In this document: piece after piece, positions 1 through 7,911 of the stretch
How positions within the stretch are numbered: position 1 is the first letter of the stretch
Layout: every line of letters starts with the position of its first letter
From: Palsa-504 sp963835775
GTDB taxonomy: Bacteria; Actinomycetota; Actinomycetes; Streptosporangiales; Streptosporangiaceae
DNA length: 64,000 nt
Assembly (NCBI GenBank): GCA_963835775.1
Contig: CAWIHB010000007.1
Coordinates: 186,001-250,000, forward strand
Reading direction: 5' to 3'
Position numbers and translations under genes: made by a program
Notes under the pieces: generated by a model
What the model was told of the DNA's origin: nothing
Seen by the model: only the letters and a program-made list of their open reading frames with translations
Databases searched by the model: none

Positions 1-789
1 GCGGTTGCCGGCCGGGTCGAAGAAGTAGATCGTCTCGCCCCGGGTGATGCCGTGCTGGGTCGGGCCGACGTCGACCGACACGTCGTCCATGGCGAACAGC
101 TGGCCGGCATGCAGGATGTCGTTCCAGTCGCCCAGCCGGAACGCGAAGTGATGCAGCTTGCCGTTCGGGCCGCTGAGCACGGCGATGTCGTGCACCTGCT
201 GGCCGGCCGACATCCAGGTGGCGATGTAATCGGCGTCCTCCTCCAGGCTGGTGACCACCCGCTCGGTGGCGTAGAAGCCGAGGACCTCGTGGAAGAACCG
301 GTCCATGGTCTTGACGTCCTCGGCCACCAGCAGCGCGTGATCCAGGGCCGGCGCACCGACGCCGAGCAGGTGGCGGGGGAACACCTCGGGATTGTGCGTG
401 CCCACCTCGGTGCCGACCGCCGTCATGCCGTGGTAGACCTCGATCACGTGCGTGGACGGCGCGATGATCCGCACGCCGTCACTGACCTCGAGCGACTCTC
501 CCTTCGACATCCGCTCGGTCACGCAGCCGAAGGCCTGGGCCCTGGTCTCGATGTCCTCGATGCAGGTCGGGTCGGTGACCTTGAAGCCGATCTTGACCAG
601 CCCGACGCCGCCCTCTTCCAGCACGACCGAGTGGTGATCCCATTCGTCCCAGCCCTTGTAGTAGATCTTGCCGGGCTCTTCGTGCGTGGGGTACAGGCCC
701 AGCGTGCTGCCGTAATGGCTCTTGGCCTCGGCCAGATCGGTGACCCGGGCGTGCACATAACCCAGGCGCATGACTCCTTGCAGTGGCAT
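1..789 (-). CDS. Catechol 2,3-dioxygenase (extradiol), 3' end cut by window
   Basis: Ring-cleaving vicinal oxygen chelate enzyme that would open catechols between C2 and C3. About 263 residues are visible. The start at 789 is preceded by AAAGGA. The second (catalytic) module shows LDHALLVAEDV and GPNGKLHHFAFRLGDW, which hold two iron-ligand histidines. It then runs through GPTQHGITRGETIYFFDPAG, the hallmark stretch of the XylE/DmpB type. The third ligand, a Glu soon after this stretch, lies beyond the edge. It is transcribed away from the aromatic ketone genes to its right. Family assignment is firm; the exact catechol substrate is not known. Confidence 0.9.
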   Translation of the reverse strand, partial: MPLQGVMRLGYVHARVTDLAEAKSHYGSTLGLYPTHEEPGKIYYKGWDEWDHHSVVLEEGGVGLVKIGFKVTDPTCIEDIETRAQAFGCVTERMSKGESLEVSDGVRIIAPSTHVIEVYHGMTAVGTEVGTHNPEVFPRHLLGVGAPALDHALLVAEDVKTMDRFFHEVLGFYATERVVTSLEEDADYIATWMSAGQQVHDIAVLSGPNGKLHHFAFRLGDWNDILHAGQLFAMDDVSVDVGPTQHGITRGETIYFFDPAGNR

Positions 790-971
790 GACAGTTGTCC
801 TTTCACGGCCGGCGGACCCGGACGGTAACGGAACGGTAACGTCCCTGATTGACCAGCCTGAGCTGCGGCGTTTCCCCAGCTAAGGGCCCAAGGTCCCGAA
901 GTTCTGGTCGTTGGGCATCAAATGATCATGGGGTGCGCCCAGCTGGTTATCGCCGTCCGGCCGTTTCGCCG

Positions 972-1658
972 TCAGGGGTTCGTCCTGCGGGCCCAGGCCA
1001 CCAGCGCCCGGCGGATGGCCGCGTCGTCATCGCCGGCCGCGGCGCCGGCGACATCCGGGTCTCCCGGCGCGATGGCCCCCGCGAGCAGCCGCACCGCGTG
1101 GCGCAGGCCGAGCCGCTGGGCGGCCGCGAACTCGTCCGCCAGGGCTTCCCGGCCCGGCAGCGCCGCCCGCAGGGCGGCCGCATCACGGGCGGCTGACGCG
1201 TGCTGGTTGGCCAGCCCGGTCCCCGCGTGCTGGGCGTGATGCGGGCTCAGGCCGCCGCCGGGTGCCACAGTCAGGTGATAGATGACGTCGGTGATCCCGA
1301 TCGCGCGCCGCACGTCGGCGGGCGCCGGGACGCCGGCCTGCTCGAGCTGGGCCAGCGGCGGGAGCACCACCGGGTCATAGAACCGGACCGTCCAGGCCAG
1401 GTCGCCGTCGGTGTCGTGTTCTTGCACCTCCTGACCGCGTGGCAGCGGCAGTGGGTCGGTCGTGGCCAGCAGGTGCAGATACCTGGTGGCCGCGATCACC
1501 ACCGTGAACTGGCCGGCCCGCAGCAACGGCAGCGCGGCCCGCTCCCCGGGCGGCAGCGGGGCCGCCGCGTCAAGGTAGGCGTGATGCAGGGCGGCCACGT
1601 AGTCGCGCAGCGCGGCCCGCATCGCCTCCGGCCCGGCAGGTGGCTGATCAGCGGTCAT
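972..1658 (-). CDS. Conserved hypothetical protein next to the aryl kinase genes
   Basis: A 228-residue soluble protein I do not recognise. It has no signal peptide or membrane segment. Notable stretches are AATRYLHLLATTDPLPLP, WTVRFYDPVVLPPLAQLEQ and a His-rich TPGGGLSPHHAQHAGTGLANQHA-like segment (the gene reads APGGGLSPHHAQHAGTGLA), which look like conserved ligand or metal positions. It lies between the extradiol dioxygenase (same strand) and the first kinase pair (opposite strand, 125 bp away). That suggests a role in the same aromatic pathway, for instance an accessory subunit, but no function can be assigned. Confidence 0.7.
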   Translation of the reverse strand: MTADQPPAGPEAMRAALRDYVAALHHAYLDAAAPLPPGERAALPLLRAGQFTVVIAATRYLHLLATTDPLPLPRGQEVQEHDTDGDLAWTVRFYDPVVLPPLAQLEQAGVPAPADVRRAIGITDVIYHLTVAPGGGLSPHHAQHAGTGLANQHASAARDAAALRAALPGREALADEFAAAQRLGLRHAVRLLAGAIAPGDPDVAGAAAGDDDAAIRRALVAWARRTNP

Positions 1659-1783
1659 GCCGTGAATCTAGAACATCTGCCCGGCATAGAGTTACGTAGG
1701 TGCTAATACACGCCGGAAGGGGATGCGAGTGAAATCCTGCGACGGGCGCAGGTGGCCCGGTCCACTCGAGCGGACACCGTGAC

Positions 1784-2890
1784 GTGACCGGCCCGCAGCT
1801 GGTCTGGTTCGACGGCTTCGACGGCGTGGAACTGGCCTGCGTGGGCGGCAAGAGCGCCAGCCTGGGCCAGATGGCCGGAGCCGGCCTGCCCGTCCCGCCT
1901 GGGTTCGCCATCACCTCGCACGTATTCCGGGCCGCCCGGGAGTCCTCCGGCACGGCCGATGTCATCAAATCCAGCCTGGACGGCCTGGACCCCGACGACG
2001 CCGCCGATGTCTCCCGCCGGGCCCGGGCCGTGCGCGACCTGATCCGGGCCTGGCCGATACCGCCAGGAACCGAGGCCGACATCCGCGCGGCCTACCGGGC
2101 GCTATCACGGCGATCTGGCCGTAACCGGTTGGCCGTTGCCGTGCGCTCCTCGGCCACGGCCGAGGATTCACCCGAGGCGTCGTTCGCCGGCGAGTACGAC
2201 AGCTACCTGTGGATCCGCGGTGAGGACAGCGTGCTGGACGCGGTACGCCGCTGCTGGGCCAGCCTGTTCACCGACCGGGCCATCGGCTACCGGACCCGGA
2301 TGGGCTACCGCCATCTCGACGTCGAGATGTGCGTCGCGGTCCAGAAGATGGTCAAGCCGCGTTCGGCAGGCGTCGCGTTCACCCTCGATCCCGGCAACGG
2401 CGACCGCTCGGCGGTGGCCATCGACAGCGCCTGGGGTTTCGGTGAGGGAGTGGTGTCCGGCGAGGTCACTCCGGACAACTTCCTGGTCGACAAGGTCATG
2501 AGCATCATCACCAGGCGCACGATCAGCGTCAAGCGGCATGCCTATCTGCTCGGCCACGATGACCAGGTGCGCCCGGTCGAGCTGGCCGCTGACCAGGCCA
2601 CCGCGCCGAGCCTGACCGATGCCGAGGTGCTGGCCGTGGCCCGGCTGGCCCGCACGGCGGAGAAGCACTACGGCTGCCCGCAGGACGTGGAGTGGGCGAT
2701 CGACGCCGAGCTGCCGGACGGCCAGAACGTGGTCCTGCTGCAGTCCCGTCCGGAGACGGTGTGGAGCAAGAAGAAGGTCACGATCTCGACCGGCCTGGAC
2801 CCGATGTCCAGCATCATCGCCACGCTGACCAGCCCGCTGCATGTCCGCCAGCCCGGCTCCCCAGCCAGCCCGCAGTCTGACGGAGGATGA
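1784..2890 (+). CDS. PEP-synthase-like ATP-binding subunit of an aryl/enol phosphotransferase (first copy)
   Basis: 368 residues matching the N-terminal ATP-grasp half of PEP synthase/PPDK. GGKSASLGQM (residues 21-30) is the nucleotide-binding glycine/lysine motif, RSSATAEDSPEASFAGEYDS (121-140) follows, and the domain closes with LLQSRPETVW near 318-327. The His swivel domain is absent and is supplied by the next gene, which starts 1 nt after this stop. The two-subunit split is that of phenylphosphate synthase PpsAB and of the hydroxyphenylethanone kinase HpeHI. It should form the phospho-His donor from ATP for phosphorylating a phenolic or enolic oxygen. The substrate is inferred from the carboxylase and phosphatase downstream of the second copy. 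GTG start. Confidence 0.85.
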   Translation: MTGPQLVWFDGFDGVELACVGGKSASLGQMAGAGLPVPPGFAITSHVFRAARESSGTADVIKSSLDGLDPDDAADVSRRARAVRDLIRAWPIPPGTEADIRAAYRALSRRSGRNRLAVAVRSSATAEDSPEASFAGEYDSYLWIRGEDSVLDAVRRCWASLFTDRAIGYRTRMGYRHLDVEMCVAVQKMVKPRSAGVAFTLDPGNGDRSAVAIDSAWGFGEGVVSGEVTPDNFLVDKVMSIITRRTISVKRHAYLLGHDDQVRPVELAADQATAPSLTDAEVLAVARLARTAEKHYGCPQDVEWAIDAELPDGQNVVLLQSRPETVWSKKKVTISTGLDPMSSIIATLTSPLHVRQPGSPASPQSDGG

Positions 2891-2891
2891 C

Positions 2892-4706
2892 ATGGCCGAC
2901 CGGTTCCCCAGCCCGTTCGAGATCGCCACCCCGCCCGGCGCCGAGGGATGGGAGAACCTGTACCGCTACTCGTCGCTGTTCTGCGAGGACCGCCGCGAGT
3001 ACGAGGACGCTCAGTTCTGGTTCCGTGACGGCGTGCACTGGCCCGAAATGGTCGCCCCGTGGGACGCGAACGTCTGTGAGTACGCCCTCGCGTCGCTGTC
3101 GCAGTACAACACCAGGCACTATGTCATCCCGCCCGCGCTCGGCGTGGACTTCCGGATTCTCAACGGCTACATCTACCTCTCCCCGGTAGGGGTGACCAAC
3201 CCGGCCGAGATCGAGGCCCGGATACCGCAATTCGTGGAACGGGCCGGCTACTACTTCCGGAACTGGGACAGCCTCTACGACGCCTGGCTGGTCAAGATCC
3301 GCGCCCTCATCCAGGAGCTCACCGAGATCCGGGTCGAGACGCTGCCAGAACGGGAGCCGATCGATGTCATCACGCACGGCGTGGGCACCGGGTCCGGCCT
3401 GACGCTGCAGGAGTCCTATCACCGGCTATGCGACCTGACGCTCAAGCTGTGGCAGTACCATTTCGAGTTCCTGAACCTCGGGTACGCCGCGTACCTGGAT
3501 TTCTTCGGGTTCTGCAAGCAGGCGTTCCCGTCCATGCCCGACCTGGCCATCGCCAAGATGGTGACCGGGGTCGAGGTCGACCTGTTCCGGCCCGACGAAG
3601 AGCTGAAGAAGCTGGCCAGGCTGGCCGTATCGCTGGACGTGACCGCGGCCTTCGACCAGGCCAGCCCCGAGGGCATCCGCGACGCCCTGCGGGCCTCGGC
3701 GGCCGGACGGGCCTGGCTGGCCCAGTGGGACGAGTCGTGCGAGCCGTGGTTCAACTTCTCCTCCGGGTCCGGCTTCTACCACACCGACCGGGTGTGGATC
3801 GAGAACGTCGACATCCCGTTCGGCTTCATCCGCCACTACATCGCCCGGCTGGCCGGCGGGGAAGACCTGGCCCGCCCGGTCAAGGCCATCTGTGCCGAGC
3901 GGGACCGGATCGTCGATGAGTACCGCGAACTGCTCGGCAGCGATGCGGACCGGACCGCCTTCGACAGCAAGCTGAGCTTGTCCCGCATCGTGTTCCCCTA
4001 CGTGGAGAACCACAACTTCTACGTCGAGCACTGGGCCCACTCGGTGGTCTGGCGCAAGATGCGGGCGTTCGGCGAGATCTTCGTCAAGGCGGGATTCTTC
4101 CCCGAGGCCGACGACGTCTTCCTGCTCCGGCTGGACGAGGTGCCCCTGGCGCTGTTCGACATGTACCACGCCTGGTCGGTGGGCGTGCCACCGCGCGGCG
4201 GCAGTTACTGGGCACCGGAGGTCTCTCGCCGCCGTGGCATCCTCGGCGTGCTCCGCGGCTGGAACGCCCCGCCCGCCCTCGGCCGCCCGCCCCAGGTGGT
4301 CAGCGAGCCGTTCACCATCATGCTGTGGGGCATCACCTCCGACAGCGTGGCCAGCTGGCTCCACTCGTCGGATCAGCCGGCCGAGGGCGTGCTGTCCGGG
4401 TTCGCGGCCTCGCCCGGGAGCGTCGAGGGCCCGGCCCGGGTCATCCTGGCCGCGGACCAGATCGGCGAGGTACAGCCGGGGGAAATCCTGGTCGCCCCGC
4501 TGACCGCGCCCAGCTGGGCACCAATCTTCAACAAGATCCTGGCTACGGTCACCGACGTCGGCGGCATGATGAGCCATGCCGCCATCGTGTGCCGGGAGTA
4601 CGGGCTGCCCGCCGTGACCGGCACGGCCTTCGGCACGACCAAGATCCGGACCGGGCAGCGGATCAGCGTGGACGGCACTAACGGCATCGTCACGTTGATC
4701 GACTGA
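2892..4706 (+). CDS. PEP-utilising swivel-domain (catalytic His) subunit of aryl/enol phosphotransferase (first copy)
   Basis: 604 residues, the usual size of the large subunit of PpsA-type kinases. The long N-terminal part (about 1-480) is the acceptor-binding region. The C-terminal swivelling domain carries GGMMSHAAIVCREYGLPAV with the phospho-carrier His near residue 562. The ATG at 2892 was chosen because GGAGGA precedes it and it directly follows the ATP-binding subunit. Together they phosphorylate a small hydroxylated acceptor using ATP, forming a phospho-His intermediate. The Thauera homologue phosphorylates phenol; the Rhodococcus HpeHI homologue acts on 4-hydroxyacetophenone and acetovanillone. 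This pair has no carboxylase directly behind it, so it may have a different acceptor from the second pair. Confidence 0.85.
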   Translation: MADRFPSPFEIATPPGAEGWENLYRYSSLFCEDRREYEDAQFWFRDGVHWPEMVAPWDANVCEYALASLSQYNTRHYVIPPALGVDFRILNGYIYLSPVGVTNPAEIEARIPQFVERAGYYFRNWDSLYDAWLVKIRALIQELTEIRVETLPEREPIDVITHGVGTGSGLTLQESYHRLCDLTLKLWQYHFEFLNLGYAAYLDFFGFCKQAFPSMPDLAIAKMVTGVEVDLFRPDEELKKLARLAVSLDVTAAFDQASPEGIRDALRASAAGRAWLAQWDESCEPWFNFSSGSGFYHTDRVWIENVDIPFGFIRHYIARLAGGEDLARPVKAICAERDRIVDEYRELLGSDADRTAFDSKLSLSRIVFPYVENHNFYVEHWAHSVVWRKMRAFGEIFVKAGFFPEADDVFLLRLDEVPLALFDMYHAWSVGVPPRGGSYWAPEVSRRRGILGVLRGWNAPPALGRPPQVVSEPFTIMLWGITSDSVASWLHSSDQPAEGVLSGFAASPGSVEGPARVILAADQIGEVQPGEILVAPLTAPSWAPIFNKILATVTDVGGMMSHAAIVCREYGLPAVTGTAFGTTKIRTGQRISVDGTNGIVTLID

Positions 4707-4749
4707 ACCCGGCCCGGTGACCACTCCTGCGTGTCCCGGTGCTGGCACG

Positions 4750-4762
4750 ACGGCCCGTTCGG
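4750..4762 (-). repeat. Dispersed motif CCGAACGGGCCGT, copy 1
   Basis: Read on the minus strand, TTTTG-TCCGAACGGGCCGT follows directly on the TGA stop of the DUF1707 gene (4769). The same core recurs at 10470, 16690, 32080, 42187, 43510 and 48043, mostly within 60 nt of a stop codon. Confidence 0.6.
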
Positions 4763-4768
4763 ACAAAA

Positions 4769-5257
4769 TCAGATCTGACGGTCCTGGTGCGGGTGGTGAT
4801 GGTGGCCGAGGCGGCCGGTGATGGCCAGCACGACCACGACCGCGAAACCGACCCACAGCACCGGCCCGGCGACCCACCACAGGGCGTGGGCGGTGGCCAT
4901 GATCGCGATGACGACCAGCGCGGCCAGCAGGACCGGGTGGCGGCGGCGGCGGACGTGTTCGGGCACTGCCGGAGCCCCAGTTTCCGGCAGGTCGGCGAAC
5001 AGGCCGCTCAGGTCGCCGCGGGTCTTGGCGTTCATGGCCTGGCTGACCCGCTCGTCGAACTCGGCCTGGTCGAGACGGCCGGACGCGAAGTGCTCGGACA
5101 GCCGGTCGGTGACGGTCTGCCGTTCGGCGTCGGAGACGCGCAGGTGCTGGTCGGAGTAGTCGGCGTACAGGTCGCGGAACATCGGGCCGAAGCCGCGTCC
5201 GCGCGGGCCGAAGCCGTAGAAGGGCCGGCCTCCGGGGTTATCAGACTGGCTGGACAT
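4769..5257 (-). CDS. DUF1707 (SHOCT-like) membrane protein
   Basis: 162 residues. A Gly/Phe-rich N-terminus is followed by the DUF1707 segment LRVSDAERQTVTDRLSEHF...GRLDQAEFDERVSQAMNAKTRGDLSGLFADLP (residues about 39-91). Two transmembrane helices (about 108-145) and a His-rich C-terminal tail come next. This architecture is common in actinobacteria, usually beside PspC and two-component genes as here; it is thought to sit in the cytoplasmic membrane, function unknown. It lies 44 nt downstream of the PspC gene on the same strand, with a GGAG ribosome site at the start. The gap between them holds a 15-bp tandem repeat. Confidence 0.85.
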   Translation of the reverse strand: MSSQSDNPGGRPFYGFGPRGRGFGPMFRDLYADYSDQHLRVSDAERQTVTDRLSEHFASGRLDQAEFDERVSQAMNAKTRGDLSGLFADLPETGAPAVPEHVRRRRHPVLLAALVVIAIMATAHALWWVAGPVLWVGFAVVVVLAITGRLGHHHHPHQDRQI

Positions 5258-5273
5258 GATTATGGTGCTCCTA

Positions 5274-5318
5274 GTGTGAACGGGCCGAATGTGAACGGCT
5301 CTAATGTGAACGGTGCTG
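5274..5318 (-). repeat. 15-bp x 3 tandem repeat spanning the PspC stop codon
   Basis: Three units of the form CAGCACCGTTCACAT / TAGAGCCGTTCACAT / TCGGCCCGTTCACAC on the minus strand. The PspC stop TAG (5303-5301) lies at the start of the second unit, so the duplicated segment is the end of the coding region. Confidence 0.8.
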
Positions 5319-5627
5319 CAGGGATTCGATGAGCGAGCCGGCGATGGAGACGTCGCTGCCCTCTTCGGGGATCAGCAGCACGCCGGCCAGGTAGAGCGGG
5401 ATGCCGACGCCGCCGAAGACGGTCAGGACCACGAAGGCGATCCGGACGATCATGGCGTCCACGCCGAAGTAGTAGCCGATGCCCCCGGCCACGCCGGTCA
5501 GCATGCGGTCCTGGAAGGACCGGCGGAGCATGACGGGGTGCGGCCCGGCGCGGAACGACGGCTCGGACTGGGTGCTGGTGTCTTGCGACTGGGTGGTGTC
5601 TTGCGGGTTCGCAGTGTTCGTGTTCAT
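5301..5627 (-). CDS. PspC-domain membrane protein
   Basis: 108 residues from the ATG at 5627. After a Thr/Gln-rich hydrophilic leader comes the PspC domain: LRRSFQDRMLTGVAGGIGYYFGVDAMIVRIAFVVLTVFGG..., with two hydrophobic helices. PspC proteins are membrane components of phage-shock-type envelope stress responses. It is divergently oriented to the PspC-fused histidine kinase 130 bp away and heads the PspC-DUF1707 unit. These four genes form a self-contained envelope signalling module between the two kinase pairs. Confidence 0.87.
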   Translation of the reverse strand: MNTNTANPQDTTQSQDTSTQSEPSFRAGPHPVMLRRSFQDRMLTGVAGGIGYYFGVDAMIVRIAFVVLTVFGGVGIPLYLAGVLLIPEEGSDVSIAGSLIESLQHRSH

Positions 5628-5757
5628 GCTTCTACAGTGGCTCCGCGGGCCTCGCGCGCGCATCGGGAAGAACACTGGTCCACCCCTGATCCCCGGCCAG
5701 GGACATCAGGGATCCCTCAGGGTTGCTCCGGATGGCGAGGTCAGGGGGTCTGGGGCG

Positions 5758-7104
5758 ATGATGGGTAACGTGGAGCACCCAGAGCGCTGGCATCACCACC
5801 GCGACCATGACCCGTTCGGGCACTGGCACCGCGGGCCGTTCTGGCTGCGCAACCGGGGCAACGGGCCGCTGCGCCGGGCCGAGGACGACCGGCTGGTGGG
5901 CGGGGTGGCCGCCGGCGCGGCCGCGTGGAAGGGCCTTAACGTAACCGCCGTGCGGATCGTTTTCGTGCTGATCACCTTGGTCAGCGGCGGGGTCGGGGGG
6001 GCGGTGTACGTCGCGGCCTGGCTGCTGATCCCGGCGGCGGGCCAGGAAGCCAGCATCGCCAGCCAGGCCAGGAACGACTCGCGGGGTATCCGGCTGGCCA
6101 TCGCGGTCGCGTCGCTGCTGGCCCTGATCCTGCTGGCCATCGGCGCGCTGGGGGACGGCTGGTTCACCAGCTGGGCCTGGCCCCAGGTCATCAGCGCGGC
6201 CGGGCTGGTGCTGATCTGGCGGAACGCCTCCGCGGACGAGCAGGCCAGCCTGCGGCGCCTGATCGAGCCGCTGGAGTCGGCGGCGGGCTCGTCCAGGCCG
6301 GGCCGGCGCACGGCGCTGCGCCTGGGGGTCGCGGCCGCGCTGCTGCTCGGCGGGGCGGGCTGGCTGTTCTCGGCCCGGGTGAGCCTGGCCCTGCTCCGGC
6401 CGCTGGGCGGGGTGGTGCTGGTCATCGCCGGGATCGTGCTGCTGCTCGGCCCGTGGTGGCTGCGGATCGCCCGTGACCTGGTGGTCGAGCGTCAGGCCCG
6501 GATCCGGGCCGAGGAACGGACCGACATCGCCGCCCGGGTGCACGACTCGGTGCTGCAGACCCTGGCCCTGATCCAGCGGCGCGCCGACGACCCGCAGAAG
6601 GTCGTCCAGCTGGCCCGGATGCAGGAACGCGAGCTGCGGACCTGGCTGTTCGAGGGGCGCGACCCCAACCAGGCGGACGAGAACATGACGTTCGCGTCCG
6701 GGATCCGGCAGATCCAGCAGGACGTGGAGTCCCGGTACGGGGTGCCGGTGGAGGCGGTCACGGTCGGCGACTGCGAGCTGGACGACAGCCTGAACGCCCT
6801 GCTGGCCGCGGCCCGGGAGGCCACGGTCAACGCGGCCAAGTGGTCCGGGGCCGGCGTCATCTCGCTGTTCGCCGAGGTCGAGCCGGCCGAGGTGTCGATC
6901 GTGGTGCGCGACCGGGGGCAGGGCTTCGACCCCGAGGCGGTGCCCGAGGACCGCAAGGGCCTGGCCGAATCGGTGCACGGCCGGATGACCCGGCGCGGCG
7001 GCACGGCGGTGGTCAGCAGCGCCCCGGGTGAGGGCACCAAGGTCAGCCTGAAGATGCCGCGGTCCGCCACCCAGCCCCGGCCCAGCGCGGCGAGCCGGTC
7101 ATGA
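5758..7104 (+). CDS. PspC-domain sensor histidine kinase (NarL-type, HisKA_3)
   Basis: 448 residues from ATG 5758 (5761 equally possible). The N-terminal PspC domain (about 40-100: RAEDDRLVGGVAAGAAAW...YVAAWLLIPAAG) is followed by several membrane helices to about 235. The dimerisation box AARVHDSVLQTLALIQRRA carries the phospho-acceptor His near residue 262. The ATPase domain shows REATVNAAKWSGAG (N box) and VRDRGQGFDPEAV (G1). It ends with a few residues before the response regulator and should phosphorylate it. The signal is likely membrane or envelope stress; any link to aromatics is unproven. Confidence 0.9.
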   Translation: MMGNVEHPERWHHHRDHDPFGHWHRGPFWLRNRGNGPLRRAEDDRLVGGVAAGAAAWKGLNVTAVRIVFVLITLVSGGVGGAVYVAAWLLIPAAGQEASIASQARNDSRGIRLAIAVASLLALILLAIGALGDGWFTSWAWPQVISAAGLVLIWRNASADEQASLRRLIEPLESAAGSSRPGRRTALRLGVAAALLLGGAGWLFSARVSLALLRPLGGVVLVIAGIVLLLGPWWLRIARDLVVERQARIRAEERTDIAARVHDSVLQTLALIQRRADDPQKVVQLARMQERELRTWLFEGRDPNQADENMTFASGIRQIQQDVESRYGVPVEAVTVGDCELDDSLNALLAAAREATVNAAKWSGAGVISLFAEVEPAEVSIVVRDRGQGFDPEAVPEDRKGLAESVHGRMTRRGGTAVVSSAPGEGTKVSLKMPRSATQPRPSAASRS

Positions 7105-7126
7105 GCGTCGTGCCGGAGGCGCGCAG

Positions 7127-7786
7127 ATGAGCGCCGGCGTGCCGCGGGTGGTCCTGGTCGACGACCACGGGCTGTTCCGCTCCGGGGTCCGGGCCGAGCT
7201 GGGCAGGCAGGTCGAGGTGGTGGGCGAGGCCGACGACGTGCAGCCCGCCATCGAGCTGATCGGCTCGCTGGAGCCCGACGTGGTGCTGCTCGACGTGCAC
7301 CTGCCCGGCGGCGGCGGCCAGGACGTGGTCCAGGCGATCAAGGCCACGCACCCCGACGTGCGCTTCCTGGCCCTGTCCGCCTCGGACGCGCCCGAGGACG
7401 TGATCGCGGTGATCAGGGCGGGCGCGCGGGGCTACGTGACCAAGACGATCTCCACCGCCGAGCTGGCCGACGCGATCCGGCGGGTGGCGGCGGGCGACGC
7501 GGTGTTCTCGCACCGGCTGGCCGGGTTCGTGCTGGACGCGTTCGCCGCGGCTGGCGCGGCCGGTGCGGTGAAGCCGTCGTTCGACCCGGAGCTTGACCAG
7601 CTGACCGCCCGGGAGCGCGAGGTGCTGCGGCTGATCGCCCAGGGCTACACCTACAAGGAGATCGCCCGGGAGCTGTACATCTCGGTCAAGACGGTGGAGA
7701 GCCACGTGTCTTCGGTGCTGCGCAAGCTGCAGCTGTCCACGCGGCACCAGCTCACCCGGTGGGCGACCGAACGGCGGCTGGCGTAG
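7127..7786 (+). CDS. NarL/LuxR-family response regulator
   Basis: 219 residues. The receiver domain opens with VVLVDDHGLFRSGVRAEL and its phospho-acceptor Asp lies in PDVVLLDVHLPGGGG (near residue 56). The LuxR helix-turn-helix is LTAREREVLRLIAQGYTYKEIARELYIS, then VKTVESHVSSVLRKLQL. It is the partner of the PspC kinase 22 nt upstream. A 125-bp gap separates it from the second phosphotransferase pair, so co-transcription is possible but not shown. Confidence 0.93.
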   Translation: MSAGVPRVVLVDDHGLFRSGVRAELGRQVEVVGEADDVQPAIELIGSLEPDVVLLDVHLPGGGGQDVVQAIKATHPDVRFLALSASDAPEDVIAVIRAGARGYVTKTISTAELADAIRRVAAGDAVFSHRLAGFVLDAFAAAGAAGAVKPSFDPELDQLTAREREVLRLIAQGYTYKEIARELYISVKTVESHVSSVLRKLQLSTRHQLTRWATERRLA

Positions 7787-7911
7787 CTGCGGGCTTGGGG
7801 CCCGGCCCAAGATCTGGCGGCGGTAAATGGTGGGGCACGCCATTGCTTCGGCCGGTCCGGCTATGCCAGCGTCGGCGGTGCGGACCTGGGTAAAGCCCGA
7901 AGGAGGATGCG

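Noticed and set aside
1784..4706. Rifampicin phosphotransferase or genuine PEP synthase
   Set aside because: Both are single-chain enzymes with all domains fused. Here the ATP and His domains are separate genes with a long PpsA-type acceptor region.
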